Assembly: GCA_034769895.1 (NCBI GenBank)
Contig: CM068372.1
Coordinates: 438,654,958-438,718,957 of the forward strand
Length of the DNA stretch: 64,000 bases
Reading direction: 5' to 3'
Origin: Magicicada septendecula
Lineage: Eukaryota; Arthropoda; Insecta; Hemiptera; Cicadidae
This document shows positions 34,225-46,339 of the stretch, piece by piece (the stretch's first letter is position 1; each line of letters opens with the position of its first letter). Below the pieces are notes generated by a model. That model was given only the letters and a program-made list of their open reading frames with translations. It searched no databases and was not told where the DNA came from. Both the position numbers and the translations under genes were made by a program.

Positions 34225-35150
34225 TTAACAAAATAATCCCAGGCCCAGTACTATTCAAGCCTCTAGAATATCAAAATGTGATCAGAAAACTGTCAGTAGG
34301 GAGAAATAACGTAATGACAAACAAATCGGTCCAATTAGCAGCCTACGCGGACGACATCAACATAATGTGTCGGACAAAAAATGCAGCAGAGAAAACATAC
34401 TTCGAGCTCAAAGAAAATGCTAACAATATAGGCCTCAAAATCAGCGTAGATAAAACAAAAATATTAGGTGCAGACTAGAAGACAACGAAACTACAGAACA
34501 ATCGACAATGTCGAAAAGGTGGACAACTTTAAATACTTGGGAACCATATTAGAAAAAAACGGCACAGAAAAAGCCGAACTCCGGAACAGGATAGTCCAAG
34601 CCAATAAAACGTATTTCGCCACGTCAAGTATCTTCAGATCCAAAGACATCCACAAAAACACGAAACTATGGATACACAAATCAATAATAAGACCCATCCT
34701 AACCTACGGCTGCGAAACGTGTATCCTGAACTCGAAAGCAGCAAACACTCTCGATATCTTTGAAAGAAAAATATTAAGAAGAATCCTGGGACCAGTTAAT
34801 GACGTGCACGGCTGGAGAATAAGATACAATTTTGAATTGTATCAAATGTATAAAGAACCACCACTAACACAATACATAAAACTACAGGGTCTAAGGTGGG
34901 CTGGTCATGTAGCCAGGATGGGGGAAGACAGAATACCACGAAAACTATTGAAAACCAGAAGCCACGAAAAAAGACCAGTGGGAAACCCGTGGAGAAGATG
35001 GGAGAACGCGGTGGATGACGATGCGAAAGAAATACTGAAAGTGCGTTCCTGGAGGAGGATGGCTACCGACAGAAGAGAATGGGGAAAAAATTAATGGAGG
35101 CCAAGGCCCAACAAGGGCTGTAGTGCCATAGAAGAGAGAGAGAGAGAGTA
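34225..35150 (+). pseudogene. LINE reverse-transcriptase 3' half, one frameshift
   Basis: The best preserved LINE here. The first part contains QLAAYADDINIMCRTKNA with the YADD active site, then LKISVDKTKILG. After a frameshift near 34470-34480 a 208-codon frame runs through VDNFKYLGTILEKNGTE, PILTYGCETCIL, FERKILRRILGP, LRWAGHVARMGEDRIPRKLL and RRWENAVDDDAKEIL, the standard end of such proteins. It stops at 35094, with a short 3' region ending in a GA run. The endonuclease and the reverse-transcriptase fingers are missing (5' truncation). Confidence 0.9.
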
Positions 35151-35485
35151 TTATTCAAGCGTCGGAAATGAGATTTCTCGGGCACGTGGCAGGATACTCT
35201 CTTCAAGATAGCAACAGAAATATCGATGTACGGCAGGAACTGAATATTATGAGTGTACTTGATAGGACTGTCCAATATCGGCTAAAATGGTTGAAACATC
35301 GTAAGCAAATGGATGGATGACTGCCGCATCCCCAACCGACTATTGAATTGTAGGCCGAAAGGACGGAGAGGTGTGGGGCCGTCCGAAGAAGCGTTGGAGT
35401 GACCAGCTCTAGTCTATCTGCTTGCGACCGGAACAATCCGTTGTTGGTTTAATGCTTGCTGAAAATGATGATGATGATGATGACG
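35150..35485 (+). pseudogene. LINE 3' end with ATG tail
   Basis: Reads EMRFLGHVAGYSLQDSNRN, then DVRQELNIMSVLDRTVQYRL and WLKHRKQMDG with a stop, followed by a 3' region matching 16615-16765 and 17585-17722. It ends in a GATGATGATG tail at 35467-35483. Confidence 0.75.
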
Positions 35486-35489
35486 ACAA

Positions 35490-35855
35490 CGTGTGGTCAC
35501 CTCCTCATGGTATTTCTCCGGCTAAGACTAACAATCATACTTACGGAGTCGTTTGCACATAATTAAAAAAAATTAATTTAATTTGTTTTTATCGGGTAAA
35601 GGTGATACGTGTGGGCCCTAAAGTGCTCCTTGCGCGAACAATAGGGCTGCAATAAACACGACCCTCGAGAGGTCTTGGGGAACAGTTTTATACCCTCTTC
35701 TCCTACCTGTAAGAATTGCCTTACCCTCATCATTTTGGAAACGGAAGAACTAGTTCCTTATAACTGAGCCGATATGTCTGAATATAGTCATTGTTTAGGT
35801 CACGTACACATACACGCTCTTTTGCCGTTTACAAATACACACAATTACGTATATA
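35490..35855. other. No recognisable gene
   Basis: Nothing recognised. Confidence 0.4.
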
Positions 35856-35859
<4 letters not shown>

Positions 35860-35942
<83 letters not shown>

Positions 35943-35943
35943 T
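35860..35943. repeat. (CT)n microsatellite
   Basis: About 80 bp of CT dinucleotides. A TA array follows at 36045-36087. Confidence 0.97.
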
Positions 35944-36041
35944 TCTCTCTGTAATGTACCTACTACTTCTCTCACGTCTGCCATCAAGCTACCCTCCAAC
36001 CAACACGATGTAATATACATGTAAAGAAATACACGTATCTT

Positions 36042-36089
<48 letters not shown>

Positions 36090-36296
36090 TGTTGAGTACC
36101 AATAGAGAAATATACATACATCCAACGAAGAACTATTTTTGGTTATAATAAAGGCAATTAACACCTTTTATCCTTTCAAGTAGTCCTCAAATATTTCCTA
36201 ATTAATCACCATCAAAATAGTTGAAAAAAAAAATAAAAAAAAATAAAAACATTACAATAAATAACAGACGTGTCATTCGAATGAAGCAGTTAATGT

Positions 36297-36405
36297 TGCG
36301 TGTGTGTGTGTGTGTGGGGGGGGCGTGTGTGTATGTGCGCGAGTGTGCTCATGTGTGCACGCTCGCTCGCTCGCTCACGTGTGTGTGTGTGTGTGTGTGT
36401 GAGCG
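36297..36405. repeat. Interrupted (GT)n with GCTC and G runs
   Basis: GT runs at 36300-36315 and 36379-36401 separated by a G run and GCTC units. Purine-pyrimidine alternation continues sporadically to 36700. Confidence 0.85.
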
Positions 36406-36409
36406 CGTG

Positions 36410-37775
36410 TTTATTCTGTTATGTGTACGATAACTGCATACGACAACGGAACAATATTTGTACTGTTGTCATTCTATTTTGATAGGTCGCGAGTGCGTGT
36501 GTGTGTTTTTATGTAAGCGCGCGCCTGATGTGTTTCGCGTCTATACTGTACATTTATATCTAAAATGAAACGCGCGCGTGTGTATACTGTTCGTGTGTAC
36601 GTATATTGTGTAGGCCAATAGAACATTATTCGTACTGCTATGGTTTATTCATTTGTTAGATGTGTGTTTGTGCGCGTGTGACCCTCGCGCCTGCTATTGA
36701 GAGTGAATTGTGAACTGTTAGTTTGTAAGAGCTCAGTACTTAGAGCTGTTTCTTACGACAATGACTGTGGCCAGATGTGTCAGCTATAGAGGAGGTTCTT
36801 TGGTTTATTTTATTGCACTCTAATAAGGGCCCCACACGTGTCACATTTACCCGACTTTATCTAATTATAAATGTACTCGTTGAAAACAGTGAACGATTTC
36901 TGCAGTTCACAGAGCTTAACGGTGGTAGTAAAGCGTATTAAGTTGTGATGTCTAACTGCTGGCAGCGATACAGTTTTAAAAGCACACCAGGGTCTGTGAT
37001 AAGGTAACGAGAAGCCGGTTGGCAGACAACGGTTATTTGGACCGGAAACGAATATACGATTGTTCACCTGACTTAACACTGACTCAGAATTGTAATTTTC
37101 ATTTAATTTTTTCTCTATTCCTAACTGTGTTTGAATTGTACAGAGCAGGAATAAAAGTAGCGGAAAATCGTTCAGGAACAGGAAATGCATTAATACAAGA
37201 ATATAGGTTAAAAGGCGTTCCTTTGACGATAATGTATTCCCACCGTTTCTCCCTTCGACTTTTAATTAATTAAATAAAATCATTGTTGCTTTGCAGTTGC
37301 CCCTCTTTGCGTTACGCCGGCTGACCTGAATCCCCCTCTACTCTATTTACATAAAAAAAAAACTTCACAGAAAAGTGAATACATGCTACACAAAATGGGT
37401 AAATAACTTGCTTATAAAAGGGAAACAAACAGAACAGAACCGACCGCGCCACGTAGCCCGGGGGTAAACAGTTATTCATTCTAATGCGTGCCACAAATAT
37501 TTGTTTATTATTGAATTTATTAATATTAATTTCCACGTGACCGGCTCCAGTGTTTGTTTAGATAAACACGGCATTAATTTGTGCCGGTCTACATAAGGCG
37601 TTAGAAGTAAACATTCTTATCCGCTTGAATTTGTTTGAATGGATTCCTATAGAATAATTTTCGGTATTTTTCGTAGATTTTGTGAATACTGAGTTCAAAA
37701 CGTTCGCGCGCGCGAACACACATACACACACACGCACACGCACGCACACATAAACATTGTGCAAATCGTCATCTG
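36410..37775. other. No recognisable gene
   Basis: GT/CG-rich in the first 300 bp, then AT-rich. No gene is recognised. A CA/CG tract lies at 37700-37748. Confidence 0.4.
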
Positions 37776-37779
37776 AGCG

Positions 37780-37890
37780 GAAATTCATCCGGTCCGATGA
37801 TCAGCTGTGAAGCTTGAAGGCGCTAATCAGGAAAAAATTTTCTATAGTGGTGTGCGACAGTTTTATTAATTTCTGTTTGTGATTACTAAC
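37780..37890 (+). mobile_element. Relative of the 121-bp hammerhead element
   Basis: Contains a hammerhead-like unit at 37787-37831 followed by ATAGTGGTGTGCGACAG and TTTCTGTTTGTGATTAC, matching the complement of 33770-33840. Flanking duplications are not evident. Confidence 0.55.
37787..37831 (+). ncRNA. Hammerhead-like core (one box mutated)
   Basis: CCGATGA in place of CTGATGA, an extra T, stem II CAGCT/AGCTT around GTGA, GAA, stem III GGCGCT and A at the cleavage position. The T-to-C change in the first box should inactivate it. Confidence 0.5.
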
Positions 37891-37993
37891 GCAAATTTAT
37901 TAATTAAATGTTATTTCTTACTGAAACCTTCACTTTGAAATCACCGAATACAAACTATAACTAATTCAATTGAGTATTTATCAATACGGCTCT

Positions 37994-37994
<1 letters not shown>

Positions 37995-38042
<48 letters not shown>
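37995..38042. repeat. (CT)n microsatellite
   Basis: About 48 bp of CT dinucleotides. Confidence 0.95.
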
Positions 38043-38044
<2 letters not shown>

Positions 38045-38224
38045 TTATCCATCTGTCTCTATCTATGTACCTCTTATTTGCACGATACTTGAAGAAAAAT
38101 TTAAAGTTACTTTAATTTTTAAATGTAATCTCTTGTAGCGGTCGTCAGATTGAAATAGATTTTACACTTGATTGATCAAGCGGAAATAATTGCAATTCTT
38201 GCAGTATATTTATTTATTTATTAT

Positions 38225-39850
38225 TCCGCCTGTACAATATTTACACATTTTCTGGAACCAAAGATTACAGAAGTGATTGAATTCTCATCTTCCACTGCTG
38301 CTTGTCCATCCAAAGATCTTCTTCAATTTCTCGTTCCTTCAATATAGTCTGAATTTCTTCTATACAGGTGGTAGGTGGTCTTCCTCTTTTCCTTCTTCCT
38401 GGTGGGGTCCATTGCATAACTCTCCTCGGCAATATTTCCTGTGCCATTCTTTGTGTGTGTCCATACCATTGTAATTTTTTTGTTTGGATGAAATCAACAA
38501 TCGAATGTTTTCATATTCATTCTGTCCTTATTGACTTAATTTCTAATTTTATCACGTCTGGATACTCTTGCCGGACGTCTCCAAAAGTCGTCTCTGCTGT
38601 CGTTAATTTTGTTTTTGTGTGTTTATTAGTAGTCCAAACTTCTGAGAAGTAAGTCATGATACTTCTAACAATGGTTTTAAATATTTTAGTTTTAGTTTCT
38701 GATGTAATTTGTTTATCCCACAGGATTCTATTTACTGTAGATATAGCCATCTTTACCAAATTAATTCTGGATTGTATTTCTTTGCGTTGCTTCCCACTGG
38801 CCGTAATTTTCACGCCTAAATATTTGTATTCCTGTGCCTATGAAATCTTCCCCATGTCTTCCTCCAATATCAAGTCTAGCTGAAGGTCACCTATTTCCAA
38901 GTATTTTATTTTATTCATATTCACATTTAGTCCCCATTTCTGATATTCCTGTATCACTTTCTAGTCATGAACTCTATGTCTCAAAAATCTTGAGCCAAAA
39001 GTAATTGGTCATCAGCAAACTGTATCACCATCAAGTGGAATTCCCATGTTCCTGCAAATTTTTTTCCAAGTCTCTATTTCTTTCTCCGTATAAATTTTGA
39101 AAAGTGTGGGTGATAGACAGCATCCTTGGCGTAAACCTTTGGTCATTTGAAACCCTGTTGACAAATTCTTTCCTATTTTTATTCTCGATATTGAATTGTT
39201 ATAGAAATTTTGTATAGCTTTTATGACAATGGGGTTGATACTAGTTGATCTTAAAGCAACAGATTGGTTAACGGTATATTGTCATAGGCTTTTTCAATGT
39301 CATAAAAACTAAATGAAGAGGTTGTGATCGAACTGTTTTCTTTTCAGTTATTTGCTGAAATGAGAAAATATGATCTCTAGTTGATCTACCAACTCCGAAA
39401 CCTGCTTGTTCTTCAGCCTCCATTTCCTTATACTCAACTTATAAAAAATGTGTAAGTACTCTTTCATAAAGCCTACTTAGTGTGCTAGTAACTGTTATGC
39501 CTCTATAATTTTTGAAGTCATCTTTGCTTCCCTTCTTGTGCATTGTAGAAATGTATCCCATCTTCCAATGTGATGGTACCTCTTCTCCACTCAGACATTT
39601 TTCAAAAAGATTTCTTAATAATTCGTATAATTTATTCGTACCATTTTTCAATAATTCTGCGGGAACGTATCCAATTCCAGCTGTTCTTCCAATTTTTTTA
39701 GAGATTTTACAGCTTCTTTTACAATATTTATATCTTTACAATGTATTTATATCTTTTACAATATTTATTGCAGCTTCTTTTGGAATATATTTATTTGGTT
39801 TGTCAAAAACGTTACTATTGTATTTAAAACTGCATTTCAAGAGTTTTTGA
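38225..39850 (-). pseudogene. LINE reverse-transcriptase remnant, nearly full RT domain
   Basis: The minus strand starts with WKMGYISTMHKKGSKDDFKN and YRGITVTSTLSRLYERVL, the fingers of a reverse transcriptase (about 39439-39651). It continues, broken by stops, through EEQAGFGVGRSTRDHIF and the palm, to LVKMAISTVNRILW, IVRSIMTYFSEVW and, at the end, the GRRKRGRPPTTCIEEI region (38265-38447). About 1.6 kb, the longest LINE stretch in the window. The 3' side ends in a TAAATAAATA run near 38210-38225. Confidence 0.85.
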
Positions 39851-39855
39851 TGTAT

Positions 39856-40312
39856 TGTTACAACGATCTACTGATCGTTGTAGGTACTGTGGAAAACAAA
39901 ATACAAGACACCAATTAAATCACTAATCACCAGCTTCAATTATCACAATTAAACAGTTTATAATTAACTCGTACAATATTTCCAGTTAGATTTGTCCACG
40001 CGCAATAACAATGTTTATTCATAGAGTTTCACACAATTATTAACACAATACTACTTCACTTCGACAAACACTCAATCCGCGCTAGCGAAAATCGCTCACA
40101 TAACTGAACTGACAACCCGGCTGCTATGACTATATATACGCCGCGCTGAGGTCCAGTACAGCTTTTCCTGCTTACTGCCGCCGGCGGCTTAATGCGTATC
40201 TCAAGTGTTCCTGGAACTCACTAGAATCACCTACTTGAATGACGCAACAGCTGCCACACTGGACGGGGGGAGTGGAGAATGTTCTGGGTTGTTCGGTAGG
40301 CTTCCCGTAACA
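39856..40312 (-). mobile_element. Solo LTR with perfect 4-bp duplication
   Basis: 457 bp from TGTTACAACG to CCCGTAACA, flanked by GTAT (39852-39855 and 40313-40316). Minus-strand TATATATA lies near 40130-40137. It shares blocks with the copies at 8015 and 23730 (ACACCAATTAAATCACTAAT, CAGCTTCAATTATCACA). No internal sequence is attached. Confidence 0.85.
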
Positions 40313-40319
40313 GTATTTT

Positions 40320-40670
40320 AATACGCATTCAACAGTTTGCGTGTAAAACTTGCCTAAAGGGGCGATTTATTGTTATTCATAAGAACCTGAACCTCTTGAT
40401 ATATGCAAAATCTGGACCACTTGTTGTGTTCTAGATCGCCTGTAGCAGAATCCAGTTGAGGAGTTTTATAAGAATGGATAAACGTAAAGGAAAAGCAATC
40501 TTGGATAGTCTTGGAATTTAAGCAGTATGCGATGGAAAAATGTAATGAAGAAGGGTGGAGGGAAGGACTGCATGTTAAAGGCGAAGGATGAACCCCTTCC
40601 AAACAAGAATCATTGGCTGGCTGAAATTAATATGAGTAGATTAATAAGTCGCAACGAGTCCAATTATAAC
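40320..40670. other. No recognisable gene
   Basis: Nothing recognised. Confidence 0.4.
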
Positions 40671-40678
40671 GCCCGTGG

Positions 40679-40826
40679 GAGAAGAAGAAGAAGAAGAAGA
40701 AGGAGGAGGAGGAGGAGGAGGAGGAGGAGGAGGAGGAGGAGGAGAAGAAGAAGAAGAAGAAGAAGAAGAAGAAGAAGAAGAAGAAGAAGAAGAAGAAGAA
40801 GAAGAAGAAGAAGAAGAAGAAGAAGA
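40679..40826. repeat. (GAA)n/(GGA)n microsatellite
   Basis: GAA units, then GGA units, then a long GAA run, about 148 bp in total. The long arginine/serine/phenylalanine open frames over it are artefacts of the repeat. Confidence 0.97.
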
Positions 40827-40829
40827 ATT

Positions 40830-42070
40830 GAAGAAGCTCTAGCTGCACATTTACGAAAGGATGATACGATGAGATGGATACGGGCGAATCCTGAACTAGG
40901 TTTTACAGGTCAGTTATAATCTGAGATTAGACACTATGGTTTCAACATGCACTTTAATATTTTCTGAAGTTGTATCTGTTTAAATTTGCATTGAGTTTTA
41001 ATATGAGTAATTACGTTTTTTCCTAAATTATTTTGCGAGCCACAAAGTATTTTCCGCCACCCACACTGTGAGACACGTTGTGTGAATGGATACTCGTGTC
41101 GACAGTTACAGAAGTACATCTCACGTTATGTAAACACAAATATATTCATTGACGATAGTAGTTTCGTGACAGAACCCGGCAACGAGCGTGTCAGACTACT
41201 CAACGGATCAGCTGATTCATGCCGTGAGCGCGTTTATGATACAACAGTGGCCCCCCTGTTAGCGAAAAGTACAACCAGCATCTTCTTTCCAAATCTTCGT
41301 GCATATTAACAACAGGAAGTTACACAAGGTCAAAGGTAATCTGTTACACAAAGTCAAGTGTTAGATTTGCATCCTTGTAATTAGAATTGACATCTGCTAC
41401 GAGGTCCTCGTAAAATGAATTAGTTTTGGGGTTAGACTTTGGCTTTCAAAAACGAGGGCAATCCCAGTCATGAAACCTGTGAATGTAAACCAACAAAACA
41501 TACCATACGTTTGACGTGTCATTGGCATGTCATTCATACCAAAATTACTGTGTCGTTGACAAAAATAAAAATGACTATCTGGTTTGAAAGGACCGAAATT
41601 TTAGTTAATAATACAATTAAGGCTTCTTAACCATATAGACTATATAAGTACGTTTGAGTACTGTTATAGAACGGAAACGACGCATTAATGAAACAGGGAA
41701 ATTTATATGAAACAAAATTAAAGAATTATTGGAAAAAATAAATAAACGATTAGGTGAAAGTTAACACTTTTTTTCAATTTCAACCGATAGTTCGTACTTT
41801 TCTTGTGCACCCATTGTGTTAAAATCTTTCTCAAATTTCTGACTTAAAGTATCACTACTTTCATTTAAACACAAAAATCTCAAACCAATAAACACTTGAC
41901 AACTATGTGTAATCGGTGTCTAACCTAGCTAATGTGCTCCTTAAAGTCAGCGTTACCAGCCGTTTTTTAAGGATTAATAAAATCTCGGGTTTGGACAAAA
42001 TTCTCCCGGCTGTTCCACCTCAAATGAAAAACAGGATGTACGCCACAGGGCGCTATTTTCCCTAAAAATT
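40830..42070. other. No recognisable gene
   Basis: AT-rich sequence without recognised coding. Confidence 0.45.
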
Positions 42071-42545
42071 ATGCCTACACGTAACGCGATTGAAGTCGTA
42101 AGTTGGCGCGAGAGAGAGAGGGGGATGTCACAGGCTTGGCGAGATGGCGTTCCCGTATCGCGGCGAGAAGGTGGAGGACAAGCCATAGACCTCAGAGGGA
42201 GATCCTGTGGATTGAACCCGGAGGTGTGGCCAGCGACCATTCAGGGCTTTGGGGGGGTCGTCGTGTTGCTCAGGTCTACTCAAAAATGATACCACGAGAT
42301 TATGAGCCAGTCCCCCGGCGTTGACGAGTTGAGGAATGGATTCCTGGTGGTTGTGGTTGTCCCAGCTAGGGTAGAACTTCCCTAACACTGGACTTTCTGT
42401 GAGTTCGGGTGTAGCGGCTTTGGCCCTCGTGCTGTCAGGTGCGTCCGGTATCACTTTCGTGCGATTCACCTGCCGGTGAAAATATAGCCGGACGCACTGC
42501 ACATGGCCGGACGCACTGTACATGCGCGAAGCAACGCACTGAGAT
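42071..42545. repeat. GC-rich, CpG-containing repeat-like block, unidentified
   Basis: Clearly more GC-rich than its neighbours, with overlapping open frames on both strands (up to 131 codons on the minus strand) but no protein motif I know. It contains a short internal duplication of GCCGGACGCACTG at about 42488 and 42507. It could be a LINE 5' region or a SINE. Confidence 0.4.
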
Positions 42546-42769
42546 TAAAGACGTAATGCACCCATGAAACAATATATCTGTCTCTTATTTTATAAGAATT
42601 CCACATTTAAGCTTGCATACCCTATATTCTAACTAAACATAATATCATGTAGTAAACACAGGACATGTCCGGAATATCTCGGGCAGACGAGATCCCATTA
42701 TTAACGTTATTAATTCACGTAACTATAAAACTAAGCACAGTAGTAGGAGTAGTTAGTAGTTCAATATTT

Positions 42770-43135
42770 ATATTGAACCTGCATCATCATCATCATCATT
42801 ATCTTCATCACCTTCTTAACAGTTGTAGTCTTTAGCGGCCTGTTCCTCTTCCACAGTCCACCTTTCCTTAGGTCTACCAAGTTTTCTTCCGCCTCTAAGG
42901 CTGTAATCTTTCGCCATCTTCGGTATTCTACTTTCTTCCATTCTATTGATGTGATGAATCCGTTTTCTTCTGTATTCTTTAATCCTTTCATTACTTGCAA
43001 AAATATCTAAATCACTTCTTATCTCAGCACTTCTTATATGATCTCGTCTATTACACCTTTTAACTGATCTCAGAAATTTCATTTCTGCTGTTTGTATCTC
43101 CTGCTCATCTTTTTTCTTTATGACTCAATTTTAAG
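42770..43135 (-). pseudogene. LINE C-terminal remnant, ATG-tailed
   Basis: Minus strand: IQTAEMKFLRSVKRCNRRD, then RRKRIHHINRMEESRIPKMA, GGRKLGRPKERW and EEEQAAKDYNC, with a GATGATGATG tail. It belongs to the same family as 47950-48845, with which it shares TTTATATTGAA(C/A)CTGCATC outside the tail. Confidence 0.8.
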
Positions 43136-43139
43136 AACC

Positions 43140-43820
43140 ACTACAGTAGTGTAGATAGTAGTTTTTGTTGCTCCCTCGCAAATGTAGAAACATACACTAT
43201 AGAAATATTTGATTTGTTGCAGGGGCAAAACATGGGAGGGAAATTTTCTTCTCCTTACATTTTACAACAACATTTACCTCAACCATATCGAGGGAAAATT
43301 ATTTTGTCTGAATGTATAGTTTTATTTTTATTTCTAGTTATTCTTTTACCTATTCGAAAAAACGCGTCTGATAGTAGTTAGAATATTATTTTCTCGAATT
43401 TTAGAAAATGGTATGACATATTTTCATAGACCCCAGTTAACAGAAATTATTCCAAATTTTCCTGTCGATCTATTATACTGTGGTGCGTGTTTACAAATAT
43501 CAACATTCACTTTTGCGTCTAGTATCCTGTTTACCCTTTGTTTACCTCTACGGTTGTAAAAGTCCCCGAACATGTGGTCATGTATTCAACGCGCATGACA
43601 GTTAGAGCCACGAAGCATGACATAACCACATGGATGTAGTATATTATAATTAATTTTAATACAAGAGAATTTAAATTAATTTAATCGGAGTTTTAAGACA
43701 AAGAACAACTGACGATATTCATCTTTTCCTGGACTTCAATGTTCAATAATGGAGTGGTCGGCCAAACGTGAATAGCCGCGCGTCTACTGACGCGTACAGT
43801 GCAAATGCAACTAGAATTTT
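43140..43820. other. No recognisable gene
   Basis: Nothing recognised before the hAT duplication. Confidence 0.4.
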
Positions 43821-43830
43821 AACCGATGAT

Positions 43831-44696
43831 CAGGATCGGATTAGAAGTGCGTGGTGCTTTATGCTGCCATTAGACTGGTGCTCCCCCCCTCCGATTCAAA
43901 ATTCAACCTTTTATCCATTATGTACACTGGTAAATAGCATACACAGTTTCGAAGCTTAACAATTATTTTATTAAACTCTCAAATTACAACAAATATTTAG
44001 CTAAATAGTGATTACACTGAGCAGAGTAGTACTTACGCTTAGAAAATGTTTACTAACTTCTACTTACTAATCGATCCACTTTTTCTTGATTTTGCCTTAA
44101 CGAAGTCTTGTATAATTTCTTCTAAATCGGACGATTCAAGTTTCTCGCTTTCAATTTTGAACCTTGCTAACGAAGATTCTCTCATCTCGTGTAGTTGAAC
44201 TCAACATATCTTTAATGCGTTTTAATACAGAAAATGATCTTTCAGATTCGCAGTTAGCTATTGGAATTGTAAAAAGCAGACGATAAGCAATTTATAGGCC
44301 TACATTCGGAAATACATCAATCATTTTACAGGCAATAATCCAGTTTAATACTTTGAGCGAACAGACTGTAGTATCATGGAATCTATTATCTTCATTGGAA
44401 CAATTTGAAAAAAAAAACGTCTTTCTTGCAATTTTGCTCGTGGCACAAAGTTCTTCAATTCTATTAGAATATCGTTATATAAATCATTCGAGTAAATTCT
44501 AAAGAGCTTCCGCTTGATTTTCCAACTCGACACTCTCCATGGTTAATAACTGCCTAAGAAAGCCAAACAATTGCGTAATGTGATCATAAACTTTGCTTTG
44601 CTTAGTCAATTCAGCTGAATGGTACCCCTTCTAACAGCTGAGTCCCTGGTGCCCGGTAGTGCAGCATACTGTAGCGTTATGGATAATCCGCCACTG
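43831..44696 (-). mobile_element. Internally deleted hAT transposon
   Basis: Left end CAGGATCGGATTA, right end inverted CAGTGGCGGATTA. It is flanked by a perfect 8-bp duplication CCGATGAT (43823-43830 and 44697-44704). It keeps the 3' part of a hAT transposase gene on the minus strand. At 866 bp, most of the gene is gone. Confidence 0.85.
44090..44560 (-). pseudogene. hAT transposase C-terminal dimerisation region
   Basis: Minus strand at 44290-44150 reads, across frames, PIANCESERSFSVLKRIK then DMLSSTTRDER. This is the hallmark of the hAT C-terminal dimerisation domain. Upstream, the 62-codon frame at 44345-44533 (SNDLYNDILIELKNFVPRAK) matches the style of the preceding helical region. The catalytic core is absent. 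Confidence 0.8.
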
Positions 44697-44727
44697 CCGA
44701 TGATGACCTCGTATGACGGATCTCTTA

Positions 44728-44770
44728 AAGATCTGATGATGAATCATATGCGTTGAAAAGCGTCATCAAC
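44728..44770 (+). ncRNA. Weak hammerhead-like candidate
   Basis: GAT, CTGATGA, T, an irregular stem II, GAA, AAGCGT, C, ATC in the right order, with stem I GAT/ATC. Stem II hardly pairs, so this may be a decayed copy or chance. Confidence 0.25.
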
Positions 44771-44814
44771 TATAAACAAGAAGGCACAAGATTGGAAAAG
44801 GTTAGTTTGTCCAT

Positions 44815-45400
44815 TTGTCTGACTGGCGGGAGTGTCTCCATGTTTGGAGACATGTTCTATTTATCTGCATGTTTGGAGTATGTCTCACGATAAATTTTGA
44901 AGACATGAACCGATTTGTCGTAAAACTTGGTATGCGTAACCATAATTTTACCCTACAGAAACCCGCTGTTTTTTATACTAATTCCCCCCAAATATAGGGG
45001 GCGGGAGACAAAATTATAAGGAAATTGCAAAAGACCATGTGAGGTATCAAAATAAATACAGTTTAACATTCAGGTGAATGTAGTGTTACGACTTGGAAAC
45101 TTCAAAATGTAGGGATACCAGGGATTAACAAAGAGATCAGCTTTTCAAAATAATTGTGAAAATGTAGCAGGGTTTTAACCCTAAAAGAAATATAAAAAGG
45201 TCTGTAACTAAAATCCAAATGTTCCTAATTCTTAGCGTTTAATGTATGTTTTCCTGCTCTACAGTTGTTACATTACTAAAGAAATAGTGGAATAATCGGT
45301 ATGTAATGTTATCCATAATTGAAAACTTATCTAAAATTTCTCTAATAATAAATATACTTTGTTCAAAATAGTGAGCAAGTTCTGCAGCTCAGGGAGCATA
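44815..45400. repeat. Dispersed repeat, copy C
   Basis: Shares CTTGGTATGCGTAACCAT-like and CCATGTGAGGTATCAAAAT-like blocks, in order, with 33000-33440 and 33640-34075. Confidence 0.4.
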
Positions 45401-45404
45401 CGAG

Positions 45405-46260
45405 TGTATTTACGAATTATTTATTAAATTAACGATAGTATACGTATAGTGAAAAGGGTGGACAGAAGTATCCGTATCGGATATTTATAAAACGTTCCTA
45501 GTAAGCTGACTGGCTGACGGGCATTCTTGGCATTAAACATTTTTCCACACACACACGCGCGCACGCTGGTATTCCACCCTGTCACAGTAATGACATTCCT
45601 GCCGTGAACGATGCTACCCGCCTCAACCGACGTCAATATTTAATTGATCCACAGAAATGTAAAAAAAAAAAATAAATAAATAAACTGAAAAAATAAAAAC
45701 TTCAAATCGCGCTTCTGCTGCGTATTTTATAGAAATTTACTCCGGTGACATTTTGGCGAACGTTGAAATTTTTCGTCTGCGTCAGTTGGATGTCGTCGTC
45801 GTTGTCGTTAATGAGACAGAAACGGCTGGCGGGTGACGGACGCGTGGAATGCTGTCTGGTGTGGCGGAAGTTGATCGAAATATTTTTGTAGAGACGCAAT
45901 AGAGCTTATCCTGAGATCGTTTCATGTAGAGGACGCACTTGTCTCCCTTTTTGAACAAAAATTAATTCATATATTTAAAAATTTAGTTTATCGTCTTAAA
46001 TTTATAAAAATTGTTCTTCCTATTCCAAACGTTTAAAATGAACATTGACATTGGTAAAACAATCAAGGTTCTTGATTAATTTTTGTTTCAGTACACTCTT
46101 TAGTGTGTTTATTCTGATTTTCTTGCTTTTAAGATTTCTGAAACAAACATTAGTAATGCCAGAAATCCGTGAAAACAATGTTTGAAAGAGGGATGTTAGA
46201 ACGTTTGATAAGACCAATTCAAAGCTTGTATATGAAAAATAAAATAACAAAAGAAGAGAG
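45405..46260. other. No recognisable gene
   Basis: No gene seen. An A-rich tract (AAATAAATAAATAA) is at 45661-45690. Confidence 0.45.
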
Positions 46261-46339
46261 TTTCATCGTCAAGACTATTCGTTAAGTATTACAGGTGTTA
46301 GGGGGTCCAAAGGGAGTGTGACGCGAACATATATGCTTT

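Noticed and set aside
40527-40919. 130-codon open frame rich in arginine
   Set aside because: It is produced by the GAA/GGA microsatellite; the flanking codons show no protein motif.
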